Origin: CAYVBN01 sp964538565
Lineage (GTDB): Bacteria > Pseudomonadota > Alphaproteobacteria > Rhizobiales > Xanthobacteraceae
NCBI GenBank assembly: GCA_964538565.1
Contig: CAZIGW010000138.1
Coordinates: forward strand, 1 to 7,620
Reading direction: 5' to 3'
DNA: 7,620 bases
The position numbers and the translations under genes are program-made. The notes below the pieces were generated by a model. The model was not told the origin of the DNA. It did no database searches and saw nothing but the letters and a program-made list of their open reading frames with translations. Below are positions 1 to 7,129 of this stretch, one piece after another. Numbering within the stretch: position 1 is the stretch's first letter; the number at the start of each line of letters is the position of its first letter.

Positions 1-255
1 TTTGGCTTCTTATTTGGGCTTGGGGGGGGGTGCCCTGCCTACCCGCATCCCCCCTTTGTAGGGGGCGGCGGGGGGCGCTCCGCTTGTGGCGCCGGCCGTG
101 CGTGTCTGCGACCTTGCGCCTGCGCGCTGCGCCGTTGCCGCCTTCCGGACGCCCTGTTAAGACAAGCCCGAGTGCCGTCCGCGAGAGCAGCAGCGTGCTG
201 CGGGTGGCGCGGCGACCGGCAACGCAGGGGAGCCTCGCAGAGGCGCGGCGGGCGC
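1..255. other. Upstream region of livH, non-coding
   Basis: I see no convincing gene here. A long open frame on the + strand crosses the region, but its translation is Arg/Pro/Ala-rich and it continues as an out-of-frame shadow of livH. The region contains a nine-G run (22-30), a GC-rich hairpin (42-72) and a poor sigma-70-like pair: TTGCCG at 135-140 and TAAGAC at 158-163, 17 bases apart, with only three -10 matches to consensus. The promoter of the liv operon probably lies here or before the window, but I cannot place it firmly. Confidence 0.5.
42..72. repeat. GC-rich two-part inverted repeat (hairpin)
   Basis: CCCGC at 42-46 pairs with GCGGG at 68-72, and CCCCC at 50-54 pairs with GGGGG at 61-65. 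A small internal loop separates the two stems and the apical loop is TTTGTA (55-60). No T-run follows on either strand, so it is not a classic intrinsic terminator. It could be a REP-like palindrome, or the 3' end structure of a gene before the window. The pairing is seen directly; the role is unknown. Confidence 0.45.
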
Positions 256-1170
<915 letters not shown>

Positions 1171-1185
1171 GCGCTCGGGCCCCAC

Positions 1186-2505
1186 GTGTCCTCGATGGTC
1201 TCGCGCACCGCGTCAATCTCGTTCGATCTGCCGGTTGCGTTGAAGAGCGCGCTGCTCTCGGCCGCGGTCGCGTTCGGCCTGTTCTCGCTGATGATCGGCA
1301 TCCGCACCGAACAGGGGCCGACCGGCGCGCTCGTCGTCGACACGCGATTTGCCGAACTCCTTGCCCTGGTCGGGGCCGTGTTCGTCGGCGCGTTCCTGCG
1401 CGCGCTGCTCGCCCAGGCCGGCTGGCCCGCGCGTCTGGGCGCGCTCATTCCCGGATCTGCGCGGCGCGGCTTCGCCGTGACGGTCGCGCTCGCCAGGCCC
1501 GGCCTTCTCGTTTTTGCGCTCGCGGTGCCGTTCCTGTTCTACAACAACCGCTATCTGCTCGACCTCGGCATCCTCGTTCTCACCTACGTGATGCTCGGCT
1601 GGGGCCTCAACATCGTGGTCGGGCTCGCCGGGCTGCTCGACCTCGGCTACGTCGCCTTCTACGCGGTCGGCGCCTATTCGTACGCGTTGCTGGCGCAGAA
1701 CTTCGGCCTGTCGTTCTGGATCTGCCTGCCGCTCGCCGGCATCCTGGCCTCGTTCTGGGGCGTCCTGCTCGGCTTTCCGGTGCTGCGGCTGCGCGGCGAC
1801 TATCTTGCGATCGTCACCATGGCGTTCGGCGAGATCATCCGCCTCGTGCTGCTCAACTGGCAGAGCGTCACCGGCGGACCGAACGGCATTCCGAGCATTC
1901 CGCGGCCGTCGTTCTTCGGCATCCCGTTCGTCGCCGGCGACGGCGGCTTCGCGGCGACGTTCGGGATTCCCTACTCGCCGACGCACCGCGTGGTCTTCCT
2001 GTACTATCTGATCCTGGCGCTCGCGCTCGTCACCAATTTCGTCACCCTGCGCCTGCGTCGGCTGCCGATCGGACGCGCCTGGGAGGCGCTGCGTGAGGAC
2101 GAGATCGCCTGCCGTTCGCTCGGCATCAACACGACCAACACAAAGCTCACCGCCTTCGCCATCGGGGCGATGTTCGGCGGCTTCGCCGGCTCCTTCTTCG
2201 CCACGCGCCAGGGCTTCATCAGCCCGGAATCCTTCACCTTCGGCGAGTCCGCGCTGATCCTCGCCATCGTGGTGCTCGGTGGCATGGGATCCCAGCTCGG
2301 CATCGCGGTCGCCGCGCTCGCCATGCTCGGCGGCTTCGAACTGTTCCGCGAGTTCGAGCAGTACCGCATGCTGGTGTTCGGCTGCGCCATGGTGGCAATC
2401 ATGATCTGGCGTCCGCGCGGGCTGGTGGCGACGCGCACCCCTTCCGTGTTCCTCAAGGGGCGCAAGGCGTCCGCCGCCCCGCCGGTGCAGGAGGGCCGCG
2501 GATGA
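1186..2505 (+). CDS. livM: LivM, branched-chain amino acid ABC transporter inner-membrane permease
   Basis: This 439-residue protein is the second permease subunit and pairs with LivH. Residues about 10-70 form an N-terminal hydrophobic extension (ALKSALLSAAVAFGLFSLM) resembling the LivM_N (DUF3382) region of E. coli LivM. The core follows, with GLNIVVGLAGLLDLGYVAFYAVGAY and GFPVLRLRGDYLAIVTMAFGE. The coupling motif EALREDEIACRSLGIN spans about residues 300-315, and the end contains VLGGMGSQ and WRPRGL. All are near-identical to known LivM proteins. The start is uncertain: GTG 1186 gives the longest form after the livH stop in the same frame, and ATG 1195 is an alternative. Neither has a clear Shine-Dalgarno sequence, so reinitiation after livH is plausible. 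The stop overlaps the livG start as ATGA. Confidence 0.94.
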   Translation: MSSMVSRTASISFDLPVALKSALLSAAVAFGLFSLMIGIRTEQGPTGALVVDTRFAELLALVGAVFVGAFLRALLAQAGWPARLGALIPGSARRGFAVTVALARPGLLVFALAVPFLFYNNRYLLDLGILVLTYVMLGWGLNIVVGLAGLLDLGYVAFYAVGAYSYALLAQNFGLSFWICLPLAGILASFWGVLLGFPVLRLRGDYLAIVTMAFGEIIRLVLLNWQSVTGGPNGIPSIPRPSFFGIPFVAGDGGFAATFGIPYSPTHRVVFLYYLILALALVTNFVTLRLRRLPIGRAWEALREDEIACRSLGINTTNTKLTAFAIGAMFGGFAGSFFATRQGFISPESFTFGESALILAIVVLGGMGSQLGIAVAALAMLGGFELFREFEQYRMLVFGCAMVAIMIWRPRGLVATRTPSVFLKGRKASAAPPVQEGRG

Positions 2506-3341
2506 CGGACGACGGGGCGATCCTCGCGGTCGATCATCTGACCATGCGGTTCGGCGGCCTCCTCGCCGTCAACGACCTGTCGTTCCGCGCCCGGCGCGGC
2601 CACATCACGGCCCTGATCGGGCCGAACGGCGCCGGCAAGACGACCGTCTTCAACTGCATCACCGGCTTCTACAGGCCGACCGCCGGCATGATCCGGCTGA
2701 CCCACCCCGATGGCACCACGTTCCTGCTCGAGCGCCTGCTCGACTTCCGCATCGCCAAGCTCGCGCGCGTCGCCCGCACCTTCCAGAACATCCGGTTGTT
2801 CCCCGGCATGACGCTTCTGGAAAACCTCCTGGTGGCCCACCACAACCCGCTGATGCGCGCCTCCGGCTTCACCTTCGCGGGCCTCTTCGGGGTCGGTCCC
2901 TATCGGCGCCGGCAGGCCGAAGCGATCGAGCGCGCGAGCTACTGGCTCGACCGCATCGGGCTCGTCGCGCGCGCCGACGATCCGGCCGGCGAACTGCCCT
3001 ACGGCGACCAGCGCCGGCTCGAGATCGTGCGCGCCATGTGCACCGATCCGGTCCTGCTCTGCCTCGACGAGCCGGCGGCCGGCCTCAACGCGCGCGAGAG
3101 CGCCGAGCTCAACGAGCTTCTGCTCTTCATCCGCGCGCAGCACGGCACCTCGATCCTCCTCATCGAGCACGACATGTCGGTGGTGATGGAAATTTCCGAT
3201 CACATCGTCGTCCTCGACTACGGCGAGAAGATTTCCGACGGGCCGCCGGCGCAGGTGCGCAACGATCCGAAGGTGATCGCGGCCTATCTGGGCGTCGAGG
3301 ACGAAGAGGTCGAGACCGCGGAAGCGGAGGCCGGCCTGTGA
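2502..3341 (+). CDS. livG: LivG, branched-chain amino acid ABC transporter ATP-binding protein
   Basis: This 279-residue cytoplasmic ATPase dimerises with LivF to drive uptake through LivHM. Walker A is GPNGAGKTT at about residues 40-48. The signature region reads LPYGDQRRLEI (165-175), a variant of LSGGQ that is usual for LivG. Walker B is LLCLDEP with D189 and catalytic E190, and the switch histidine is H223 in LIEHDM. FQNIRLFPGMTLLENLLVAHH is the LivG-type Q-loop region. The 20-30 residue insertion after Walker A and the C-terminal BCA_ABC tail (VIAAYLGVEDEE) fit the LivG branch rather than LivF. ATG 2502 overlaps the livM stop by 4 bases, which implies translational coupling. The last residues (EEVETAEAEAGL) form an acidic tail that is probably variable between species. 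Confidence 0.96.
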   Translation: MTDDGAILAVDHLTMRFGGLLAVNDLSFRARRGHITALIGPNGAGKTTVFNCITGFYRPTAGMIRLTHPDGTTFLLERLLDFRIAKLARVARTFQNIRLFPGMTLLENLLVAHHNPLMRASGFTFAGLFGVGPYRRRQAEAIERASYWLDRIGLVARADDPAGELPYGDQRRLEIVRAMCTDPVLLCLDEPAAGLNARESAELNELLLFIRAQHGTSILLIEHDMSVVMEISDHIVVLDYGEKISDGPPAQVRNDPKVIAAYLGVEDEEVETAEAEAGL

Positions 3342-4096
3342 GCGCGACCGCCACAGCAGCCCCCGATCCGGTCCCGCCGCTCCTGCGCGTGCGCGGTCTC
3401 AAGGCCGCCTACGGCAAGATCCTGGCCCTGAAGGGGATCGATCTCGATGTGCACGAAGGCGAGATCGTCGCGCTGATCGGCGCCAACGGCGCCGGAAAGT
3501 CCACCCTGATGATGACGCTCTTCGGCAGCCCGCGCGCGCAGGAAGGCACCGTCTCGTTCGCGGGCCGCGACATCACCGCGCTGCCGACGCACGAGATCGC
3601 CCGCCTGCGCATCGCCCAGGCCCCGGAGGGCCGACGCATCTTTGCGCGCATGAGCGTGCTGGAAAACCTGCAGCTGGGCGCGACCGGCGTCGATCCGGCG
3701 CATTTCGCGCAGGACCTCGAACGCGTGCTCGCGCTCTTTCCCCGGCTCGGCGAACGCCTGTCGCAGCGCGGCGGCACGCTTTCGGGCGGCGAACAGCAGA
3801 TGCTGGCGATCGGCCGCGCGCTCATGGGCCGGCCGCGCCTGCTCCTCCTCGACGAGCCCTCGCTCGGCCTCGCGCCGCTCCTCGTCAAGCAGATCTTCGG
3901 CGCGATCCGGACGCTCAACGCGGAACAGAAGCTGACCGTCTTTCTCGTCGAGCAGAACGCGTTTCACGCGCTCAAGCTCGCCCATCGCGGCTACGTGATG
4001 GTGAATGGACAGATTACGCTGTCGGGCAGCGGCCGCGAGCTGCTCGCCCGGCCGGAGATCCGCGCCGCCTATCTGGAAGGCGGCCGACATCGATGA
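3338..4096 (+). CDS. livF: LivF, branched-chain amino acid ABC transporter ATP-binding protein
   Basis: This 252-residue ATPase is the partner of LivG. It has Walker A GANGAGKST (48-56), a Q-loop in RIAQAPEGRRIF (91-102), the canonical signature LSGGEQQ (148-154), and Walker B LLLLDEP with D172 and E173. Position 206 in LVEQN is Gln where most ABC ATPases have the switch His; this is normal for LivF (E. coli LivF has it too), so the transporter has one canonical and one degenerate H-loop. I chose GTG 3338 because it overlaps the livG stop as GTGA, mirroring the livM/livG junction, and gives a normal length. The reading frame stays open far upstream (to 3038), but that part is a shadow of livG. 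About 175 bases carrying two palindromic repeats follow before the next gene. Confidence 0.95.
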   Translation: MSATATAAPDPVPPLLRVRGLKAAYGKILALKGIDLDVHEGEIVALIGANGAGKSTLMMTLFGSPRAQEGTVSFAGRDITALPTHEIARLRIAQAPEGRRIFARMSVLENLQLGATGVDPAHFAQDLERVLALFPRLGERLSQRGGTLSGGEQQMLAIGRALMGRPRLLLLDEPSLGLAPLLVKQIFGAIRTLNAEQKLTVFLVEQNAFHALKLAHRGYVMVNGQITLSGSGRELLARPEIRAAYLEGGRHR

Positions 4097-4135
4097 GGTT
4101 GATCCTGCCCGGAGAACCGACATCCACTCCTGGGA

Positions 4136-4259
4136 ATCATGCTTCGTTGCTTCGAGCATGATCTTGTCCGAAAACCGGGGCCCACTTTTCGGGATCATGC
4201 TTCGTTGCTTCGAGCATGATCTTGTCCGAAAACCGGGGCCCACTTTTCGGGATCATGCT
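4136..4259. repeat. Perfect 58-bp tandem duplication of a palindromic intergenic repeat
   Basis: Copy 1 is 4136-4193 and copy 2 is 4194-4251, identical base for base, followed by the first 8 bases of a third copy (4252-4259). Each unit has nested inverted repeats. In copy 1, ATCATGCT (4136-4143) pairs with AGCATGAT (4155-4162). Alternatively GCATGATC (4156-4163) pairs with GATCATGC (4193-4200), enclosing CCGAAAA (4168-4174) paired with TTTTCGG (4186-4192). The two foldings compete for the same AGCATGATC bases. From memory, elements of this type are scattered in high copy through Hyphomicrobiales genomes, mostly between genes. It sits inside the liv operon and would be transcribed. Confidence 0.9.
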
Positions 4260-4263
4260 AAGG
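4260..4263 (+). promoter_or_regulatory. Ribosome binding site of the DUF6867-like gene
   Basis: AAGG lies 8 bases before ATG 4272 and directly follows the last base of the palindromic repeat. It decides the start of the small gene, because the frame is open further upstream through the repeats. The base-paired end of the second hairpin (4251-4258) lies within two bases of it. Confidence 0.6.
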
Positions 4264-4271
4264 CAATCGGC

Positions 4272-4634
4272 ATGGAAACGCTTTACGGCGACGAAAATCT
4301 GCTGCAGACCCTGCTGGTGACGCTGGTCATCGGCGGAGGCGCGGCCTGGCTCGCCGGCCAGGCGGTCGCACGCACCTGGCGGCCGCTGTGGCAAATGCTG
4401 CTCTACATGCTGCTGCTCGGCGCCGGCATCCGCTTCATCCATTTCGCGCTGTTCGACGCGACCCTTCTCTCCGCGGCCGGCTACGCGATCGACACCTCGG
4501 TCGCGATGCTGCTCGGCTGTTTTTCCTGGCGGTTGACGCGGGCGAGCCAGATGGTGACGCAATATGCCTGGCTCTACGAGCGCAACGGCCTGCTGAGCTG
4601 GCGGGAGCGCCCGGCGGCGGACCACGACCGCTGA
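4272..4634 (+). CDS. Small membrane protein of the liv operon, DUF6867-like
   Basis: This is a 120-residue protein of unknown function. Three hydrophobic segments are visible: about residues 10-30 (LLQTLLVTLVIGGGAAWLAG), 40-62 (QMLLYMLLLGAGIRFIHFAL) and 68-88. The segments are separated by the basic ARTWRPLW loop and followed by SWRLTRASQMVTQYAWLYERNGLLSWRER, a polar tail that is probably cytoplasmic. I remember near-identical motifs (TWRP, IRFIHFALF, RLTR..QMVTQY.WLYER) in proteins labelled DUF6867 that sit between livF and livK in other alphaproteobacteria; the family number should be checked. The conserved position suggests an accessory or regulatory part of the importer, but nothing in the sequence gives a biochemical activity. 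ATG 4272 has AAGG 8 bases upstream. Upstream in-frame ATGs at 4152 and 4197 fall inside the repeat and are unlikely starts. Confidence 0.85.
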   Translation: METLYGDENLLQTLLVTLVIGGGAAWLAGQAVARTWRPLWQMLLYMLLLGAGIRFIHFALFDATLLSAAGYAIDTSVAMLLGCFSWRLTRASQMVTQYAWLYERNGLLSWRERPAADHDR

Positions 4635-4661
4635 CCCTTTGGGCGTGACTTCCGGCAAAAT

Positions 4662-4678
4662 CCCGCCAAAATGGCGGG
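4662..4678. promoter_or_regulatory. Compact hairpin in the livK leader
   Basis: CCCGCCA (4662-4668) and TGGCGGG (4672-4678) form a perfect 7-bp stem with an AAA loop. There is no T-run after it, so a standard intrinsic terminator is unlikely. It lies 71 bases before the livK start and 27 bases after the DUF6867-like stop. It could act as an RNA processing or 3'-stabilising structure that lets livK be made in larger amounts than the membrane genes, as an operator, or as a weak terminator ahead of a separate livK promoter. Confidence 0.4.
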
Positions 4679-4735
4679 CGACGAACGTCGGCGGCAATCG
4701 CCCCGCCGGAACCGACAGTTCGGCGACACCTCACC

Positions 4736-4742
4736 GAGGGAG
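4736..4742 (+). promoter_or_regulatory. Strong ribosome binding site of livK
   Basis: GAGGGAG lies 7 bases before ATG 4750. It is the clearest Shine-Dalgarno sequence in the liv operon, in keeping with the higher protein demand for a periplasmic binding protein. It favours ATG 4750 over the longer open frame that begins at 4639. Confidence 0.75.
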
Positions 4743-4749
4743 ATTCCCC

Positions 4750-5901
4750 ATGACCAAGCTGCGGCTTGCCGGATCGGCGTTCGGCGCCGGCCTTACGCTC
4801 GCGGCGCTCGCGCTCTCGAGCCTCGTCTTCGCCGCGCGCGCATCCGCCCAGGACATTCCGGTCGCGGTCGCCGGGCCGATGACCGGGGGCGAGGCCACCT
4901 TCGGCCGGCAGATGCGAAACGGCGCCGAACAGGCGGTCGCCGATCTCAACGCGGCCGGCGGCGTGCTCGGCAAGAAGCTCAGGCTCGAAGTGGGCGACGA
5001 CGCCTGCGATCCCAAGCAGGCGCGCTCGGTGGCGGAGAAGCTCGCCGGCATGCAGGTGGCGTTCGTCGCCGGACACTACTGCTCCTCGTCGTCGATCCCG
5101 GCCTCCGACGCCTACGCCGACGGCAACGTGCTGCAGATCACGCCGGCCTCGACCAATCCGACCTTCACCGACCGCGGGCTGTGGAACACGTTCCGCATCT
5201 GCGGCCGCGACGATCAGCAGGGCGCGTTCGTCGCCGGCTACATCGCCAAGAATTTCAAGGGCAAGAACATCGCCATCGTCAACGACAAGACCACCTACGG
5301 AAAAGGTCTCGCCGACGAGACCAAGGCGGCGCTGAACCGGCTGGGCGTCCAGGAGAAGCTGTACGAGGCCTACAACAAGGGCGACAAGGATTTCACCGCG
5401 CTCGTGTCGCGGCTCAAGCGCAACGCCATCGATCTCGTGTTCGTCGGCGGCTATCACCAGGAAGCCGGCCTGATCCTGCGGCAGATGCGCGCCCAGGGAC
5501 TGAAAACCGTGCTGATGGCGGGCGACGCCATGGCCGACAAGGAGTTCGCCTCGATCACCGGCCCGGACGCGGAGGGCGTGCTGTTCACCTTCGGGCCCGA
5601 TCCGCGCAAGCGGCCGACCGCCGCCGCCGTGGTGAAGAAGTTCCAGGCCAGGGGCATCGACCCGGAAGGCTATACGATCTACACCTACGCGGCCTTCCAG
5701 ATCTGGTCCCAGGCGGCCGCCAAGGCGGGCACCACCGATCCGCACAAGGTGGCGGCCGTCATGAAGGCCGGCACCTGGGACACGGTGCTCGGCCAGCGCG
5801 CCTTCGACAAGAAGGGCGACATGACGGCGCTCGGCTGGGCCGTCTATCGCTGGGACAAATCGGGCAACTACACGGAAATCTCGAGCGGCGACGGGACGTA
5901 G
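4750..5901 (+). CDS. livK: LivK/LivJ-type periplasmic branched-chain amino acid binding protein
   Basis: This 383-residue precursor captures the solute in the periplasm and delivers it to LivHM. Residues 1-33 are a Sec signal peptide: KLR near the N-terminus, a hydrophobic core, and probable cleavage at ASA|QD (33/34). The mature part is a type 1 periplasmic binding fold (Peripla_BP_6), beginning IPVAVAGPMTGGEATFG. C86 and C111 match the LivJ disulfide. From memory of E. coli LivJ, the ligand residues align as S112 (GHYCSSS), A133 and T135 (TPAST), Y183 (DKTTYGKGL) and Y235 (GGYHQE). D259 falls where LivJ has the Glu that holds the amino group. This supports an amino acid ligand, though which one is not certain. 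The start is ATG 4750, with GAGGGAG 7 bases upstream. Last gene of the operon. Confidence 0.94.
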   Translation: MTKLRLAGSAFGAGLTLAALALSSLVFAARASAQDIPVAVAGPMTGGEATFGRQMRNGAEQAVADLNAAGGVLGKKLRLEVGDDACDPKQARSVAEKLAGMQVAFVAGHYCSSSSIPASDAYADGNVLQITPASTNPTFTDRGLWNTFRICGRDDQQGAFVAGYIAKNFKGKNIAIVNDKTTYGKGLADETKAALNRLGVQEKLYEAYNKGDKDFTALVSRLKRNAIDLVFVGGYHQEAGLILRQMRAQGLKTVLMAGDAMADKEFASITGPDAEGVLFTFGPDPRKRPTAAAVVKKFQARGIDPEGYTIYTYAAFQIWSQAAAKAGTTDPHKVAAVMKAGTWDTVLGQRAFDKKGDMTALGWAVYRWDKSGNYTEISSGDGT

Positions 5902-6108
5902 CGACGCCTCGCTCCGCCTCGTGCCCCGGGCGCACCGCGCGCCGACGCGCACGTCCTCGGTGCGTGCACAATTCCGCGCGCTGCACCGCGTCCGGGGAAC
6001 GAGTCGCAGCGCGTCGGGCGGGGAGCGGAGCGTCATCCGCCGCATCGCTGCACGTCTGACGGAAAGCGGCGGGTTGCGCCCGCGGCCGACCGGCCCGACA
6101 CGGCCAAC
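5902..6108. other. Convergent spacer between livK and ccdA
   Basis: The livK and ccdA stops face each other across 207 bases. I see no gene. CGCACCG (5931-5937) and CGGTGCG (5958-5964) form a 7-bp inverted repeat with a 20-base loop, and GCGGG/CCCGC (6069-6073, 6079-6083) form a 5-bp stem. Neither is followed by a T-run on either strand, so no clear intrinsic terminator can be named; termination may be Rho-dependent. Confidence 0.5.
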
Positions 6109-6843
6109 TCACCCGATCTTGCCGAGACCGGGAAACAGCTCGAGCAGCCAGAAGCTCGCCTCGGTGACGAAGCCGGTCAGGAACGCGACGCCGGTGAGCA
6201 CCAGAAGGCCACCCATCACCTTCTCGACCATCGCCAGGTGCTTGCGGAACCGGGCGATGAAGGCCGCGGCCGGCTCGACCGCGAAGGCCGCGATCAGGAA
6301 CGGAATGCCGAGGCCGGCCGAGTAGACGGCGAGCAGCCCGGCGCCCTTGCCGACCGTTTCCTTCGATGCCGCGACCGCGAGGATTGCCGCCAGAATCGGC
6401 CCGATGCACGGCGTCCAGCCGAACGCAAAGGCGAGCCCCATCACGTAGGCGCCCCACAGCCCGACCGGCCTCGGGATAGGCGCGCGCTTCTCGTGCATCA
6501 ACAGGGCGAAGCGGGTGAGGCCAAGGAAATGCAGGCCCATCACGATGATCACGATGCCGGCGACGGTCGCCAGTTCCCCCGAATAGATGCGCACCAGTTC
6601 CCCGATCGCGCTCGCGCTCGCCCCGAATGCGACGAACACGGTCGAGAAGCCGAGCACGAACAGGAACGCGGCCAGCACCGTGTCGAGGCGGACCTGCGGT
6701 TCCGGCTCGGCGTCGGCCAGCCTCTCCAGCGACGCGCCGGCGAGATAGATCAGATAGGGCGGCACCAGCGGCAGGACGCACGGCGACAGGAAGCTGAGCA
6801 GGCCCGCGAGCAGCGCGGCGGCGATGGTGACGTCGGCGGCCAT
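6109..6843 (-). CDS. ccdA: CcdA-type cytochrome c biogenesis / thiol-disulfide transmembrane protein
   Basis: This 244-residue polytopic membrane protein carries reducing equivalents from cytoplasmic thioredoxin across the inner membrane to periplasmic thiol proteins, as in cytochrome c maturation (CcdA, the short relative of the DsbD core). The two redox cysteines stand in symmetric motifs: C22 in LSPCVLPLVPPYLIYLAG and C146 in FGWTPCIGPILAAIL. About six hydrophobic segments are visible (7-35, 53-80, 90-110, 128-157, 165-190, 208-235). Length matches the 220-250 usual for CcdA. ATG 6843 is the only start before an in-frame stop at 6886-6888. Its AGGAGG (6847-6852) is perfect but only 3 bases from the start codon. 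No heme-handling or thioredoxin-like gene is adjacent, so its partner is not known from this window. Confidence 0.92.
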   Translation of the reverse strand: MAADVTIAAALLAGLLSFLSPCVLPLVPPYLIYLAGASLERLADAEPEPQVRLDTVLAAFLFVLGFSTVFVAFGASASAIGELVRIYSGELATVAGIVIIVMGLHFLGLTRFALLMHEKRAPIPRPVGLWGAYVMGLAFAFGWTPCIGPILAAILAVAASKETVGKGAGLLAVYSAGLGIPFLIAAFAVEPAAAFIARFRKHLAMVEKVMGGLLVLTGVAFLTGFVTEASFWLLELFPGLGKIG

Positions 6844-7129
6844 GGTCCTCCTGCGGCTTGCCGGAAACGCGCGACCGGGCGACGATCAGGCTCGGCACGC
6901 GCGCTTCATGCGACGATCGCGCCGAGGACGCAAGCGCGGCTGCGCCGATTGCCGGCGATGTGATGTCGCGTGATCGACGCGGAAAACGTCATTCTTGCGG
7001 CGGCCGCTTGGTCCCGCGCCGCGGCCATGCCGGGCGGCGGATTGACGCCTGCGGCGAAATCGTTTCCGGTAGCGCACGATCTGGAACACGCGAAATGCGC
7101 TTTGCCGGATCGGATCGACGAGGAACGCC
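6844..7129. other. Divergent spacer between ccdA and the S58 peptidase gene
   Basis: The 286 bases must hold the promoters for ccdA (-) and the peptidase gene (+), but I find no firm -35/-10 pair. TTGACG at 7042-7047 has no good -10 at 16-18 bases. GGCCGC/GCGGCC (7002-7007, 7021-7026) is a short inverted repeat that could be an operator or chance in GC-rich DNA. Open frames on both strands have shadow-like composition. Confidence 0.4.
7120..7124 (+). promoter_or_regulatory. Ribosome binding site of the S58 peptidase gene
   Basis: GAGGA lies 5 bases before GTG 7130 and supports that codon as the start. The frame has no ATG nearby, and family-like sequence begins a few residues after the GTG. 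Confidence 0.6.

Noticed and set aside
4136..4259. CRISPR-like direct repeats
   Set aside because: The two units are directly adjacent with no spacers and each is an internal palindrome, so this is a duplicated REP-like element.
4005..4271. Longer N-terminus for the DUF6867-like protein, through the repeats
   Set aside because: It would translate the palindromic repeat and overlap livF; AAGG at 4260-4263 and the family's usual length point to ATG 4272.
5931..5964. Intrinsic terminator after livK
   Set aside because: The 7-bp inverted repeat has a 20-base loop and no T-run on either strand.
4435..6045. 536-codon open frame on the - strand opposite the small membrane gene and livK
   Set aside because: Covers a well-supported livK on the other strand; low-complexity Arg/Gly/Val composition typical of antisense shadows.
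5759..6898. 379-codon open frame on the - strand overlapping ccdA
   Set aside because: Different frame from ccdA; the translation is an Arg-rich shadow, whereas the ccdA frame carries both redox cysteine motifs.
7042..7070. Promoter with TTGACG -35 upstream of the peptidase gene
   Set aside because: No hexamer resembling TATAAT stands 16-18 bases downstream, so the -35 match alone is likely chance.
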